Shown here piece after piece: positions 1-9,259 of a stretch of 64,000 nucleotides of DNA (the first letter of the stretch is position 1; each line of letters starts with the position of its first letter). The stretch spans positions 364,389 through 428,388 of the forward strand of contig DKPJ01000011.1 of NCBI GenBank assembly GCA_002480085.1, written 5' to 3'. A program made the translations under genes and the position numbers. This DNA comes from Enterobacteriaceae bacterium UBA7338 (GTDB taxonomy: Bacteria > Pseudomonadota > Gammaproteobacteria > Enterobacterales > Enterobacteriaceae). The notes under the pieces were generated by a model. That model did no database searches. It saw only the letters and a list, made by a program, of their open reading frames with translations, and was not told the origin of the DNA.

Positions 1-668
1 ATAAAGACGCGGAGGTGAAATACTCCACCGTGCAGAACTGGTTCCCGGGGGATAACAATACCGGCGGCATCCTGAACTTCGTTACCAAACGCGCGCTGTG
101 TGAAGGCGAGAACAGCAAGATGTCCTGGACGCAGTCGGAGACCGGCTCAGCGATCACCTGGAAATACCCCAGCGTTATCCTGCGCGGCGATAACTCCATC
201 GGCGAGTTCTACTCCGTGGCGCTGACCAGCGGCCATCAGCAGGCCGATACCGGCACCAAGATGATCCACATCGGCAAGAACACCAAATCGACCATCATTT
301 CGAAAGGGATCTCAGCGGGGCAGAGCCAGAATAGCTATCGCGGGCTGGTGAAAATCATGCCGACGGCCACCAACGCACGTAACTTTACCCAGTGCGACTC
401 AATGCTGATTGGTCCTGACTGTGGGGCGCATACCTTCCCCTACGTCGAGTGCCGCAATAATAGCGCCCAGCTGGAGCATGAGGCGACCACCTCGCGCATT
501 GGCGAAGATCAGCTCTTCTACTGCCTGCAGCGCGGTATTAGCGAAGAGGATGCGATATCCATGATTGTTAACGGCTTCTGTAAAGATGTCTTCTCCGAGC
601 TGCCGCTGGAGTTTGCCGTAGAAGCACAAAAACTGCTGGCAATTAGCCTTGAACACAGCGTCGGTTAA
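1..668 (+). CDS. sufB: SufB, Fe-S scaffold subunit (3' part only)
   Basis: C-terminal 222 codons of SufB, open at the left window edge, read in the frame starting at base 3. SufB is the scaffold subunit of the cytosolic SufBC2D complex on which Fe-S clusters are built under oxidative stress or iron limitation. The visible part matches E. coli SufB almost residue for residue, including the CRNNSAQLEHEATTSRIGED segment and the C-terminal ISLEHSVG. It is followed 17 bases later by sufC in the same direction, as in the sufABCDSE operon. Start codon and promoter lie outside the window. Confidence 0.97.
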   Translation, partial: KDAEVKYSTVQNWFPGDNNTGGILNFVTKRALCEGENSKMSWTQSETGSAITWKYPSVILRGDNSIGEFYSVALTSGHQQADTGTKMIHIGKNTKSTIISKGISAGQSQNSYRGLVKIMPTATNARNFTQCDSMLIGPDCGAHTFPYVECRNNSAQLEHEATTSRIGEDQLFYCLQRGISEEDAISMIVNGFCKDVFSELPLEFAVEAQKLLAISLEHSVG

Positions 669-685
669 GGAATAAGGGAATCCCT

Positions 686-1432
686 ATGTTAAGTATTAAA
701 GATTTACAGGTATCCGTTGAAGATAAAGAGATCCTGCGCGGCCTGAGCCTGGAGGTCCGCCCGGGGGAAGTACACGCCATTATGGGACCCAACGGCTCCG
801 GTAAAAGTACGCTGTCAGCCACCCTGGCTGGCCGGGAAGACTATGAGGTCACCGGCGGCAGCGTTGAGTTTAAAGGTAAAGACCTGCTGGAGCTGGATCC
901 GGAAGAGCGCGCGGGCGAAGGCGTCTTTATGGCGTTTCAGTACCCGGTTGAGATCCCCGGCGTCAGCAACCAGTTCTTCCTGCAAACCGCGCTGAACGCC
1001 GTACGCAAGCATCGTGGCCAGGAGGAGCTGGACCGCTTCGACTTCCAGGATCTGATGGAAGAGAAGATCAAGCTGCTGAAGATGCCGGAAGATCTGCTCA
1101 CGCGTTCGGTCAACGTCGGTTTCTCCGGCGGTGAGAAAAAGCGCAATGACATTCTGCAGATGGCGGTGCTTGAACCTGAGCTGTGTATTCTGGATGAAAC
1201 AGACTCCGGTCTGGACATCGATGCGCTAAAGATTGTTGCCGACGGCGTGAACTCTCTGCGTGACGACAAGCGCGCGTTTATCATCGTGACGCACTACCAG
1301 CGTATTCTGGACTACATCAAACCGGACTACGTGCATGTGCTCTATCAGGGGCGCATTGTGAAATCAGGTGATTTTACGCTGGTCAAACAGCTGGAGGAGC
1401 AGGGCTATGGCTGGCTTACCGAACAACAGTAA
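686..1432 (+). CDS. sufC: SufC, Fe-S assembly ATPase
   Basis: 248-aa ABC-type ATPase that powers the SufBCD scaffold. Walker A (GPNGSGKST, about residues 34-42), the ABC signature region (NVGFSGGEKKR) and Walker B ending in ILDETDSGLD are all visible. SufC is a soluble ABC protein that does not drive membrane transport. The ATG is preceded by an AGGAATAAGGGAA stretch. The 3' end overlaps the sufD start by 26 bases, an arrangement that implies translational coupling. Confidence 0.97.
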   Translation: MLSIKDLQVSVEDKEILRGLSLEVRPGEVHAIMGPNGSGKSTLSATLAGREDYEVTGGSVEFKGKDLLELDPEERAGEGVFMAFQYPVEIPGVSNQFFLQTALNAVRKHRGQEELDRFDFQDLMEEKIKLLKMPEDLLTRSVNVGFSGGEKKRNDILQMAVLEPELCILDETDSGLDIDALKIVADGVNSLRDDKRAFIIVTHYQRILDYIKPDYVHVLYQGRIVKSGDFTLVKQLEEQGYGWLTEQQ

Positions 1433-2678
1433 CGCGCTGCAACAGTGGCATCATCTGTTCGAGGCCCAGAGCGGAAACCGGTCAGAGCAGGCTCAGCAGC
1501 ATTTACAGCAGATGCTGCGCTTAGGCCTGCCGACGCGTAAGCATGAAGATTGGAAATACACCTCGCTGGACGGGCTGCTGAAGAGCCAGTTTGTCTCAAA
1601 AAGCAGCCGCATTAGCGCTGAACAGCGTGATGCTCTGGCGATGCCGATAGACGCTCTGCGTCTGGTCTTTGTTGACGGGCAGTTTGATGCGGACCTGAGT
1701 GACAGCCTTGATAACAGCGGGTATAGCGTGACGATTGGCGACGAGCGTAGCGCGCTGCCCGCGCCGGTACAGCCAGAGGTGTTTTTACATCTCACCGAAA
1801 GCCTTGCGGCGAGCGTGACGCACATTCGCGTGGCCCGCAACCAACGGCCTTCTAAGCCGCTGCTCTTGATGCACATTACCCAGGGGCTGGACGGGGACGA
1901 GATGAACACCGCTCACTACCGGCACCACCTTGAGCTGGCTGAGGGCGCTGAGGCGACGCTCTATGAGCACTATGTCAGCCTGAACGGCAGCGGCCATTTT
2001 ACCGGCTCGCGCCTGACGATGAACGTGGGGGCTAACGCACAGCTGCACCATGTGAAGCTGGCCTTTGAGAACGCGGGCAGCTACCACTTTGCCCATAACG
2101 ATCTCTTTATGGCGGCGGATGCCGCCGCATGGAGCCACAGCTTCCTGCTCGGCGGAGCGGTGCTGCGCCACAATACCAGCACCCAGCTCAACGGTGAAAA
2201 CACCACTCTGCGCATTAATAGCCTGGCAATGCCGGTTAACAATGAGGTATGCGATACCCGTACCTGGCTTGAGCATAACAAAGGCTTCTGCAATAGCCGT
2301 CAGCTGCATAAGACCATTGTCAGCGACAAAGGCCGGGCGGTGTTTAACGGCATGATTAACGTGGCCCAGCACGCCATTAAAACCGACGGGCAGATGACCA
2401 ACAACAATCTGCTGCTGGGCCGCCTGGCGGAGGTGGACACCAAGCCGCAGCTGGAGATCTATGCAGACGATGTGAAATGCAGCCACGGGGCCACCGTTGG
2501 CCGTATTGATGATGAACAGATGTTTTACCTGCGCTCCCGTGGTATTGATCGACAGGCCGCGCAGCAGATGATTATCTATGCCTTTGCCGCTGAACTGACG
2601 GAAGCCATCAGTGACGAGGCGTTAAAGCAGCAGGTGCTTGGCCGCATTGGCCAGCGCCTGGCAAGGGGCAACGCATGA
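1407..2678 (+). CDS. sufD: SufD, Fe-S scaffold subunit
   Basis: 423-aa SufD, the partner of SufB in the SufBC2D scaffold. I place the start at the ATG at 1407 (MAGLPNNSNALQQWHH), which matches the E. coli N-terminus and overlaps sufC; a reading-frame extension upstream to 1368 is not needed. The conserved C-terminal part (KPQLEIYADDVKCSHGATVG, then DDEQMFYLRSRGI) is intact. The stop overlaps the sufS start codon in an ATGA junction. Confidence 0.96.
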   Translation: MAGLPNNSNALQQWHHLFEAQSGNRSEQAQQHLQQMLRLGLPTRKHEDWKYTSLDGLLKSQFVSKSSRISAEQRDALAMPIDALRLVFVDGQFDADLSDSLDNSGYSVTIGDERSALPAPVQPEVFLHLTESLAASVTHIRVARNQRPSKPLLLMHITQGLDGDEMNTAHYRHHLELAEGAEATLYEHYVSLNGSGHFTGSRLTMNVGANAQLHHVKLAFENAGSYHFAHNDLFMAADAAAWSHSFLLGGAVLRHNTSTQLNGENTTLRINSLAMPVNNEVCDTRTWLEHNKGFCNSRQLHKTIVSDKGRAVFNGMINVAQHAIKTDGQMTNNNLLLGRLAEVDTKPQLEIYADDVKCSHGATVGRIDDEQMFYLRSRGIDRQAAQQMIIYAFAAELTEAISDEALKQQVLGRIGQRLARGNA

Positions 2679-3895
2679 GCTATTCCGTGAGCGACGTACG
2701 GGCGGATTTTCCCGTTCTGGCGCGTGAAGTTAACGGCGTGCCGCTGGCCTATCTCGACAGCGCCGCCAGCGCACAGAAACCCAATCAGGTTATCGACGCC
2801 GAGGCGGAGTTCTATCGTCACGGCTACGCGGCCGTGCACCGGGGGATCCATACCCTGAGCGCAGAGGCGACGCAGCGGATGGAGAACGTGCGCGCGCAGG
2901 CGGCCGGTTTTCTTAATGCCCGAACGGCGGAGGAGATTGTCTTTGTTCGCGGCACCACCGAGGGCATTAACCTCGTGGCAAACAGCTGGGGCAGCAGTCA
3001 AATCCAGGCGGGGGACAACATCATTATCACAATGATGGAGCACCACGCCAACATTGTGCCCTGGCAGATGCTGTGCGAGCGTACCGGCGCGGAGCTGCGG
3101 GTGATCCCCCTCAGCCCCGATGGCACGTTGCAGCTGGAGGCCTGGCGCGAACTGCTCGACGATCGCACCCGACTGCTGGCCATTACCCATGTCTCAAACG
3201 TGCTGGGTACCGAAAACCCGGTTGCAGAGATGACCGCATTAGCCCATCAGCATGGCGCGAAGGTGCTGGTGGACGGTGCCCAGGCGGTAATGCACCATAG
3301 CGTGGATGTCCAGGCGCTGGACTGCGACTTCTATACCTTCTCCGCCCATAAGCTCTATGGGCCTACCGGCATCGGTATTCTCTATGTCAAAGAGGATATT
3401 CTCCAGGCAATGCCTCCGTGGGAAGGGGGCGGGTCGATGATCGCTACCGTTAGCCTGACGGATGGCACCACCTATGCCCGGGCGCCCTGGCGCTTTGAGG
3501 CGGGGACGCCCAACACCGGCGGGATTATCGCCCTTGGCGCAGCGATAGAGTACGTTAGCACGCTGGGCCTCGATAATATTCAGGCTTATGAGCAGTCGCT
3601 AATGGAATATGCGCTGGCTGAAATGGCCAGCGTGCCGGATATTACCCTATATGGTCCCGCGCATCGCCAGGGCGTGATCGCCTTTAATCTGGGCAAACAC
3701 CATGCGTATGACGTGGGGAGCTTCCTGGATAACTACGGCGTGGCGGTGCGTACCGGCCACCACTGTGCAATGCCGCTGATGGCGTTTTATAACGTTCCGG
3801 CCATGTGCCGTGCATCGCTGGCTATTTACAACACCCAGGAAGAGGTGGATCGTCTGGTAGCCGGGCTGAAACGCATTCATCAGCTGCTGGGCTAA
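2675..3895 (+). CDS. sufS: SufS, cysteine desulfurase
   Basis: 406-aa group II PLP-dependent cysteine desulfurase, the same length as E. coli SufS. It takes sulfur from cysteine and passes it as a persulfide to SufE. The PLP lysine lies in FSAHKLYGPTG (about K226) and the persulfide cysteine in TGHHCAMP (about C364). Its start overlaps the end of sufD by 4 bases, and sufE follows after 13 bases with a good GGAG ribosome site. Confidence 0.97.
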   Translation: MSYSVSDVRADFPVLAREVNGVPLAYLDSAASAQKPNQVIDAEAEFYRHGYAAVHRGIHTLSAEATQRMENVRAQAAGFLNARTAEEIVFVRGTTEGINLVANSWGSSQIQAGDNIIITMMEHHANIVPWQMLCERTGAELRVIPLSPDGTLQLEAWRELLDDRTRLLAITHVSNVLGTENPVAEMTALAHQHGAKVLVDGAQAVMHHSVDVQALDCDFYTFSAHKLYGPTGIGILYVKEDILQAMPPWEGGGSMIATVSLTDGTTYARAPWRFEAGTPNTGGIIALGAAIEYVSTLGLDNIQAYEQSLMEYALAEMASVPDITLYGPAHRQGVIAFNLGKHHAYDVGSFLDNYGVAVRTGHHCAMPLMAFYNVPAMCRASLAIYNTQEEVDRLVAGLKRIHQLLG

Positions 3896-3908
3896 CAAAG
3901 GAGCGGTT

Positions 3909-4325
3909 ATGGCTGAATTACCCGATAAAGAGCGACTGCTGCGTAATTTTACGCGCTGCGCTAACTGGGAAGAGAAATATCTCTATATCATCGAGCTGGG
4001 TCAGCGTCTGCCGGCGCTGAACGAGCAGGCGCATAGCGCCGAAAACACCATTCAGGGCTGCCAGAGCCAAGTATGGATCGTTATGCAGCAAAACGAGAGC
4101 GGCATTATTGAGCTTCAGGGCGACAGTGACGCGGCTATCGTAAAAGGGCTTATCGCCGTGGTCTTTATTCTGTATCAGCAGATGACGCCGCAGGATATCG
4201 TCGCTTTTGATGTCCGGCCATGGTTTGAAAAAATGGCTCTTACCCAGCACCTCACCCCTTCGCGCTCTCAGGGCCTGGAGGCCATGATCCGCGCAATTCG
4301 TAACAAAGCCGCTAACATTAGCTAA
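3909..4325 (+). CDS. sufE: SufE, sulfur acceptor for SufS
   Basis: 138-aa sulfurtransferase that accepts persulfide sulfur from SufS and delivers it to SufB. The active cysteine is C51 in the IQGCQSQVW loop. Start ATG follows AAAGGAGCGGTT. It is the last gene of the suf operon and is followed by a GC-rich hairpin. Confidence 0.97.
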   Translation: MAELPDKERLLRNFTRCANWEEKYLYIIELGQRLPALNEQAHSAENTIQGCQSQVWIVMQQNESGIIELQGDSDAAIVKGLIAVVFILYQQMTPQDIVAFDVRPWFEKMALTQHLTPSRSQGLEAMIRAIRNKAANIS

Positions 4326-4355
4326 ACTGTTTATATAGCTTTCATCCTGTTACGT

Positions 4356-4384
4356 GAGGCGGATCTCCGCCTCGTGTAATTTTC
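4356..4384 (+). terminator. Probable suf operon terminator
   Basis: An 8-bp stem (GAGGCGGA / TCCGCCTC) with a 2-base loop, followed by GTGTAATTTT. It lies 30 bases after sufE and 40 bases before ldtE. The T-run is short, so read-through into ldtE is possible. Confidence 0.5.
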
Positions 4385-4424
4385 AGCTTTCTGGCGCTGG
4401 GCCAGTGAATACGGGAACTTCAGT

Positions 4425-5444
4425 ATGAAACGCGCGTCTCTAATAACAGTTAGCCTTCTCAGCGCTTTTAGCGCTATTCAAACTGCCCGGGCAGCAGACT
4501 ATTTACTGCCGCCGCCGGGTAGCCGTCTTATTGGTCAAAACCAAACCTATACCGTACAGCCTCAGGATCGCAATCTGCAGGCGATAGGCCGCCACTTTGA
4601 CACGCCTGCAATGCTGCTTATTGAAGCAAACAACACCATTGCGCCAGTGCCGAAGCCGGGTACGGTAATGACTATTCCTACGCAGATGCTGCTGCCCGAT
4701 ACGCCACGGGAGGGAATTGTGATTAACCTGGCCGAGCTGCGGCTCTATTTCTATCCGCCGGGTGAAAACAGCGTGCAGGTCTATCCTATCGGCATCGGTC
4801 AGCAGGGGCTGGAAACGCCCGTCACGCTGACCCGAATAAGCCAGAAGATACCTAACCCTACCTGGACTCCACCGGCGGGCATACGGGCGCGCTCGCTGGC
4901 GAAAGGCATCACGCTTCCCGCCGTGGTTCCTGCCGGGCCAAATAACCCGCTGGGGCGCTTTGCGCTGCGTCTGGCAGAGGGAAGGGGAGAGTATTTGATC
5001 CATGGGACCAGCGCGCCTGACAGCGTCGGTCTGCGCGTCAGCTCCGGATGTATCCGTATGGCTGCCCCGGACATTCAGGCGCTCTTCTCTCAGGCCTCAA
5101 CCGGGATGCCGGTACGCATCATCAATGAGCCTGTAAAGTACTCGGTAGAGCCTGATGGTAAGCAGTATATCGAGGTGCACCGTCCGCTGTCGCAGCTGCC
5201 CGAGGAGAACACGCAAACCGTGCCTATCTCCCTGACGGCAACCTTTAGCAATAGCATTCGCCAGGCGGGAGGAGATCGGTCAACGATCGATAAAGCTATG
5301 CTACGGCGTGCGGGCTATCCGGTGAGCGTGCCGGCGGCAAAGAGCGAGTCTGGTCCGGCGGCGGTGCTTTCGGCGCACAACAGCAGCTCTTCCGCAGTGA
5401 CCGGAGCAGGGAGTGAGGGTTCGGGCGTGACGATGACGCAGTAG
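4425..5444 (+). CDS. ldtE: L,D-transpeptidase LdtE (YnhG)
   Basis: 339-aa periplasmic L,D-transpeptidase; E. coli LdtE is 334 aa. It has a signal peptide (cleavage near ARA-AD, residue 23), a LysM-like peptidoglycan-binding segment (about 40-90) and a YkuD catalytic domain with H193 (IHGTSAPDS) and C209 (SSGCIRM). The E. coli enzyme forms 3-3 cross-links between meso-DAP residues of peptidoglycan. The Ser/Ala-rich C-terminus is a low-complexity tail. It sits next to lpp, as in E. coli. Confidence 0.93.
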   Translation: MKRASLITVSLLSAFSAIQTARAADYLLPPPGSRLIGQNQTYTVQPQDRNLQAIGRHFDTPAMLLIEANNTIAPVPKPGTVMTIPTQMLLPDTPREGIVINLAELRLYFYPPGENSVQVYPIGIGQQGLETPVTLTRISQKIPNPTWTPPAGIRARSLAKGITLPAVVPAGPNNPLGRFALRLAEGRGEYLIHGTSAPDSVGLRVSSGCIRMAAPDIQALFSQASTGMPVRIINEPVKYSVEPDGKQYIEVHRPLSQLPEENTQTVPISLTATFSNSIRQAGGDRSTIDKAMLRRAGYPVSVPAAKSESGPAAVLSAHNSSSSAVTGAGSEGSGVTMTQ

Positions 5445-5470
5445 TCAGAGTGGGGGCTAAATCGCAGGCA

Positions 5471-5502
5471 AAAAAAATGGCGCACAGTGTGCGCCATTTT
5501 AT
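5471..5502. terminator. Bidirectional terminator between ldtE and lpp
   Basis: An 11-bp stem (AAATGGCGCAC / GTGCGCCATTT) flanked by an A-run on the left and T residues on the right. It can end transcription of ldtE from the left and of lpp from the right; the two stop codons lie just outside it. Confidence 0.85.
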
Positions 5503-5513
5503 TACAGGAACTC

Positions 5514-5750
5514 TTACTTACGGTAAGAGTGAGCCTGGTTGTCCAGACGCTGGTTAGCGCGAGCTGCGTCGTCTTTAGCAGCCTGAACGTCAGAACGGAT
5601 TGCGTTCACGTCGTTGCTCAGCTGGTCAACTTTAGCGTTCAGAGTCTGAACGTCAGAAGACAGCTGATCGATTTTAGCGTTGCTGGAGCAACCTGCCAGC
5701 AGAGTAGAACCCAGGATTACCGCGCCCAGTACCAGTTTAGTACGATTCAT
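5514..5750 (-). CDS. lpp: Major outer membrane lipoprotein Lpp (Braun lipoprotein)
   Basis: 78-aa precursor. Signal peptide with lipobox LLAGC (lipidated C21), then a heptad coiled-coil that trimerises, ending in YRK whose terminal lysine is linked to meso-DAP of peptidoglycan. It tethers the outer membrane to the cell wall. The sequence is essentially that of E. coli Lpp. The start follows GAGGGTATTAATA. The gene has its own strong promoter and a rho-independent terminator. Confidence 0.98.
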   Translation of the reverse strand: MNRTKLVLGAVILGSTLLAGCSSNAKIDQLSSDVQTLNAKVDQLSNDVNAIRSDVQAAKDDAARANQRLDNQAHSYRK

Positions 5751-5794
5751 TATTAATACCCTCTAGATTGAGTTAATCTCCATGTAGCGTTACA

Positions 5795-5825
5795 AGTATT
5801 ACACAAACTTTTTTATGTTGAGAAT
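5795..5825 (-). promoter_or_regulatory. lpp promoter
   Basis: On the minus strand, AATACT (-10, 5795-5800) lies downstream of a TCAACA -35-like element (5816-5821) in an AT-rich block. The layout and most bases match the well-studied strong E. coli lpp promoter. The transcript leader runs about 35-40 bases to the lpp start. Confidence 0.75.
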
Positions 5826-6005
5826 ATTTTTTTGATGGGAATACCCCTAAATTTGATCGTTCGCTCAAAGATGCATCGACTTTTACGAGGGAGGTAAAAA
5901 AACTGTGTGAAAACAGACCACTTTCATCGGATATATCTTATGAAATACGACGTTAAATAGTTTTAGCCGATTTGCATTTCTATTGATAGCAGCTATTGAT
6001 GGAAT
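5826..6005. other. AT-rich spacer upstream of lpp
   Basis: Intergenic DNA between the lpp promoter and the pykF terminator. It is AT-rich, consistent with upstream activating sequence for lpp. I see no gene in it. Confidence 0.5.
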
Positions 6006-6031
6006 AAAAAAAGCGCCCGGAAGGCGCTTTT
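6005..6031 (-). terminator. pykF terminator
   Basis: An 8-bp stem (AAAGCGCC / GGCGCTTT, loop CGGAA). On the minus strand it ends in a run of T residues, 30 bases past the pykF stop codon. Confidence 0.85.
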
Positions 6032-6058
6032 ATGGCAAATTAATAGAGCTGTTAATAA

Positions 6059-7471
6059 TTACAGTACATGTACAGAAGCGGTATTAGTTGTACCGCTTGG
6101 TACCAGGGCGCCGGAAACCATTACAACCACGTCACCTTTCTGTGCCAGGCCGCTCTCCAGCGCAATCTCTTTGCCCTGCAGATAGAAATCATCGGTAGAG
6201 GCAATCTCGTTCACCAGCTGCGCAACAACGCCTTTGCTCAGCACCAGCTGACGGGCAGTCAGTTCGTTGGTGGTCAGCGCCAGGATAGTCGCATCCGGGA
6301 AGTATTTACGCACTGCACGAGCAGATTTTCCGCCCTGGGTGGCCACAACGATCAGCGGCGCTTCCAGTTTTTCAGCAGTCTCTACCGCACCACGGCAGAC
6401 GGCTTCGGTGATGCGCAGCTTACGGCTGTCGTTGTTGAAGTCCAGACGGCTGGTCATCACGCGATCGGTACGCTCACAGATGGTCGCCATGATGGTCACG
6501 GCTTCCAGCGGGTATTTACCCTTGGCAGATTCACCAGAGAGCATCACAGCATCGGTACCGTCGAGGATAGCGTTGGCTACGTCGCCAGCTTCAGCGCGGG
6601 TTGGACGCGGGTTCTTGATCATGGAATCCAGCATCTGGGTAGCGGTGATCACCACTTTACGCGCGCGGATACATTTTTCGATCATCATCTTCTGCGCGAA
6701 GATAACCTCTTCCACCGGGATCTCTACGCCCAGGTCGCCACGGGCAACCATGATGCCATCAGACGCCTCGAGGATTTCGTCGAAGTTGTTCAGGCCTTCC
6801 TGGTTTTCGATCTTGGAGATGATCTGAATGTTTTCGCCGCCGTGCGCCTTCAGGTGCTCGCGGATCTCAACAACGTCAGAACGTTTACGGATAAAGGAGG
6901 CTGCAACAAAATCGACACCCTGTTCACAGCCGAAGATCAGATCCTGTTTGTCTTTCTCGGCCAGCGCCGGCAGGGCGATAGAGACGCCCGGCAGGTTCAC
7001 ACCTTTGTTTTCGCCGAGGTCACCGTTGTTCAGCACCTTACAGACAACCTTGTTGCCTTCGATAGCGGTCACTTCCATACCGATCAGGCCGTCGTCAACC
7101 AGCACGGTGTTGCCGACGGCGAGGTCGGTAGTGAAACCTTCGTAGGTCACAGCAACGATTTCGTTGTTACCGACGACGGATTTATCGGTGGTGAAGGTGA
7201 AGGTTTGGCCTGCTTTCAGGGAGACGTCATTACCGCCTTCCAGCTTAATGGTACGGATTTCCGGTCCTTTGGTATCCAGCAAAATGGCGGCCTTTTTACC
7301 GGTTTTGCTCATCACGTTGCGCAGGTTCTGGATGCGCTGACCGTGTTCTGCGTAGTCACCGTGAGAGAAGTTAAGACGCATAACGTTCATCCCGGCGTCC
7401 AGCATTTTGGTCAACATCTCTTCGGATTCGGTTTTCGGGCCGATGGTGCAAACAATTTTGGTCTTTTTCAT
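6059..7471 (-). CDS. pykF: Pyruvate kinase I (PykF)
   Basis: 470-aa type I pyruvate kinase, fructose-1,6-bisphosphate activated. It converts phosphoenolpyruvate and ADP to pyruvate and ATP at the end of glycolysis. It starts MKKTKIVCTIGPKTES and carries the family signature with the catalytic lysine (IISKIENQEGL) and the Mg-binding motif MVARGDLGVEIP. Length and sequence match E. coli PykF. The Cra-type site upstream fits catabolite control. A long open frame on the opposite strand is a codon-bias shadow. Confidence 0.98.
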   Translation of the reverse strand: MKKTKIVCTIGPKTESEEMLTKMLDAGMNVMRLNFSHGDYAEHGQRIQNLRNVMSKTGKKAAILLDTKGPEIRTIKLEGGNDVSLKAGQTFTFTTDKSVVGNNEIVAVTYEGFTTDLAVGNTVLVDDGLIGMEVTAIEGNKVVCKVLNNGDLGENKGVNLPGVSIALPALAEKDKQDLIFGCEQGVDFVAASFIRKRSDVVEIREHLKAHGGENIQIISKIENQEGLNNFDEILEASDGIMVARGDLGVEIPVEEVIFAQKMMIEKCIRARKVVITATQMLDSMIKNPRPTRAEAGDVANAILDGTDAVMLSGESAKGKYPLEAVTIMATICERTDRVMTSRLDFNNDSRKLRITEAVCRGAVETAEKLEAPLIVVATQGGKSARAVRKYFPDATILALTTNELTARQLVLSKGVVAQLVNEIASTDDFYLQGKEIALESGLAQKGDVVVMVSGALVPSGTTNTASVHVL

Positions 7472-7676
7472 GACAGTCTTAGTCTTTAAGTTGTGAAGGA
7501 TAGGAGAATAGCGCTCCGGGGGCGCACCGCCGCGGAGTCAAACCTGTGTTGCGAAAGTTGCGATGCCACAGCCTAAGGATAGGTGACATCAAAAGAGCGT
7601 GCAGAGTAATGTGTGCTTGAGTTTCAGCCCAAAACGGGAGTATGCGATGTGATAGTTGAATTTTACAGTTCAATGA

Positions 7677-7714
7677 GCTGAAACCATTCAATAGCGACCA
7701 GGCACCTATTATAC
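7677..7714 (-). promoter_or_regulatory. pykF promoter with Cra (FruR) operator
   Basis: The minus strand has a TATAAT -10 box (7709-7714), followed by TTGAATGGTTTCAGC (7677-7691). This agrees with the Cra consensus and its known occurrence at E. coli pykF. The operator lies about 10-25 bases after the inferred transcription start, a position suited to repression. The -35 is weak. The rest of 7472-7985 shows no gene. Confidence 0.65.
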
Positions 7715-7985
7715 GCTGAAAAAAGCGCAAAAGGAAAATGAAAACAGCGTTTCAAAAACGTTCTGTGCAGTTTCACAACGAAGTGTGATCAAGGTGTTAA
7801 GTATTCACAAAACCGCAAATAGCGATCGTCACGCTCGCCGCAACGACGCAGAGAGATTCGCTCATTTTTGCATCGCCGCGCCTCTTTATACTTTTCTCCC
7901 GCCAGGCTTTGCGCGTTACTATTTCTTTGGGTAGCAGCCACTATTTCAAAATTTGGCGCGGCGAGTATATCGCCAGGAGGCAAGT

Positions 7986-8345
7986 ATGGGGGATATCTCT
8001 ACACATTTTAATCGCCAGGAGTTCGCCTGTCGCTGCGGATGCGGGTTTGCCGTAGTTGATAAGCAATTAAATGAAGTTCTGGAGGCGATTCGTCACCATT
8101 TTGATAGGCCATTAATTATAAACTCGGCATGTCGGTGTGCGGATTATAATAAAAAAGTAGGTGGCGCTAAAAAAAGTCAGCATGTTCTTGGCATGGCCGC
8201 AGATATTACAGTGATGAATGTCCATCCTGACAGCGTGGCTGACTACGTTGAGAACGTTCACAAAGCGTGCTCCATGGGGCGGTATGATAGCTTTACGCAT
8301 ATTGATGTGCGCAATGTTGTTGCCCATTGGGATGAGAGAAGTTAA
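7986..8345 (+). CDS. M15-family peptidoglycan peptidase (phage endolysin-like)
   Basis: 119-aa zinc peptidase of the M15A type (D-Ala-D-Ala carboxypeptidase or L-Ala-D-Glu endopeptidase). Zinc ligands are H66 and D73 in SQHVLGMAAD and H105 in HIDVR. There is no signal peptide, so it would need a holin or similar to reach peptidoglycan. The ATG at 7986 follows a perfect AGGAGG. Neighbours are a convergent LysR gene and two holin-like genes, so I read it as the lytic enzyme of a lysis or export cassette rather than a housekeeping hydrolase. Confidence 0.85.
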   Translation: MGDISTHFNRQEFACRCGCGFAVVDKQLNEVLEAIRHHFDRPLIINSACRCADYNKKVGGAKKSQHVLGMAADITVMNVHPDSVADYVENVHKACSMGRYDSFTHIDVRNVVAHWDERS

Positions 8346-8407
8346 TCTTTTTCCGGCACAGTCGATAGAAACGAGAGAAGCGAGTTCAACTCGCTTCATC
8401 TTTATAT

Positions 8408-9259
8408 TTAAATAAAATCATTTATGATGGCTTTAATCTGGGAAATAACTTTGCTTATTTTCTTTTCAGACGCGTGATACATGTAGATAGTTGGCCTTTT
8501 CTCTTTTACGGGAATATATTCAACGCCATCTACTTTATACATGGTGGCTATTTTGCGCGTGAGAAGCGAACAGCCTTTGCCTGCACGAATATTATAAAGC
8601 AGGCCGGTGAGGCTGAAATTGTGTTCAATAAAAGTGGCATCAGGGAGATAATTTTTAACCAGCTGGGAAAAGCTGCGCTGAAGGTAGTTTGAAGTGAGAT
8701 CTTTCCAGATAAAAAGATGTGTCATGCTGTGCGGCATAGAGTAGCTCATTGGCGTGCAGATCACTATCTCATCACCTTGCCACTTATCAACATCACAGGT
8801 GGTGTTAGAGGCGATCTCGCGTAGCGAAACGACGAGCGTGTGTTTACGTGCAACGTCATCAATATCAGACAAATTAATAACATATCTTTCACAATTAAAG
8901 AGAAGGTTTTCACTTTTCATCGCCATCACGATCTGTTGATACAGCAGCTCAGGCACGCTAATATCAAAAAGAATAGTTAACGGTATATCAGTGTTTCCTG
9001 ATCGACATTCGTTTTCAAGCGCCAGTATCATTTCATAAATAGGTTTGCATTTTTGATAATAGTCAAAAGCAAGCTCGGTAGGCTCAAGGCTGTTATAGGT
9101 GCGGGTAAAGAGCTTACCTCCAAGATAGTCTTCCAGCTCGCAGATGGCTTTACTTAAAGGCGAGCGGGTGATACATAGTGCCTCGGCTGCTTTAGCAAAA
9201 TTGCGCTCTTCCATTGTTACCATAAAATATTTCATTTTTTTCGCAAGTAATGCGCCCAT
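8408..9259 (-). CDS. LysR-family regulator, probably of the lysis-like cassette
   Basis: 283-aa LTTR starting at ATG 9259 (MGALLAKKMKYFMVTM), chosen because GGAG lies 8 bases upstream. The N-terminal winged helix (about residues 8-66, with NFAKAAEALCITRSPLSKAI) is clear; the C-terminal effector domain is divergent and AT-rich compared with backbone genes. It sits between the peptidase gene and the holin-like genes, divergent from the latter, which makes it the likely local regulator. Its effector cannot be told from the sequence. Confidence 0.85.
   Translation of the reverse strand: MGALLAKKMKYFMVTMEERNFAKAAEALCITRSPLSKAICELEDYLGGKLFTRTYNSLEPTELAFDYYQKCKPIYEMILALENECRSGNTDIPLTILFDISVPELLYQQIVMAMKSENLLFNCERYVINLSDIDDVARKHTLVVSLREIASNTTCDVDKWQGDEIVICTPMSYSMPHSMTHLFIWKDLTSNYLQRSFSQLVKNYLPDATFIEHNFSLTGLLYNIRAGKGCSLLTRKIATMYKVDGVEYIPVKEKRPTIYMYHASEKKISKVISQIKAIINDFI

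Noticed and set aside
1785..2486. 233-codon open frame opposite sufD
   Set aside because: Antisense shadow of a conserved gene, no independent support.
6068..7489. 473-codon open frame opposite pykF
   Set aside because: It lies fully antisense to a highly conserved, highly expressed gene whose codon bias leaves the opposite frame open. No ribosome site or known domain.
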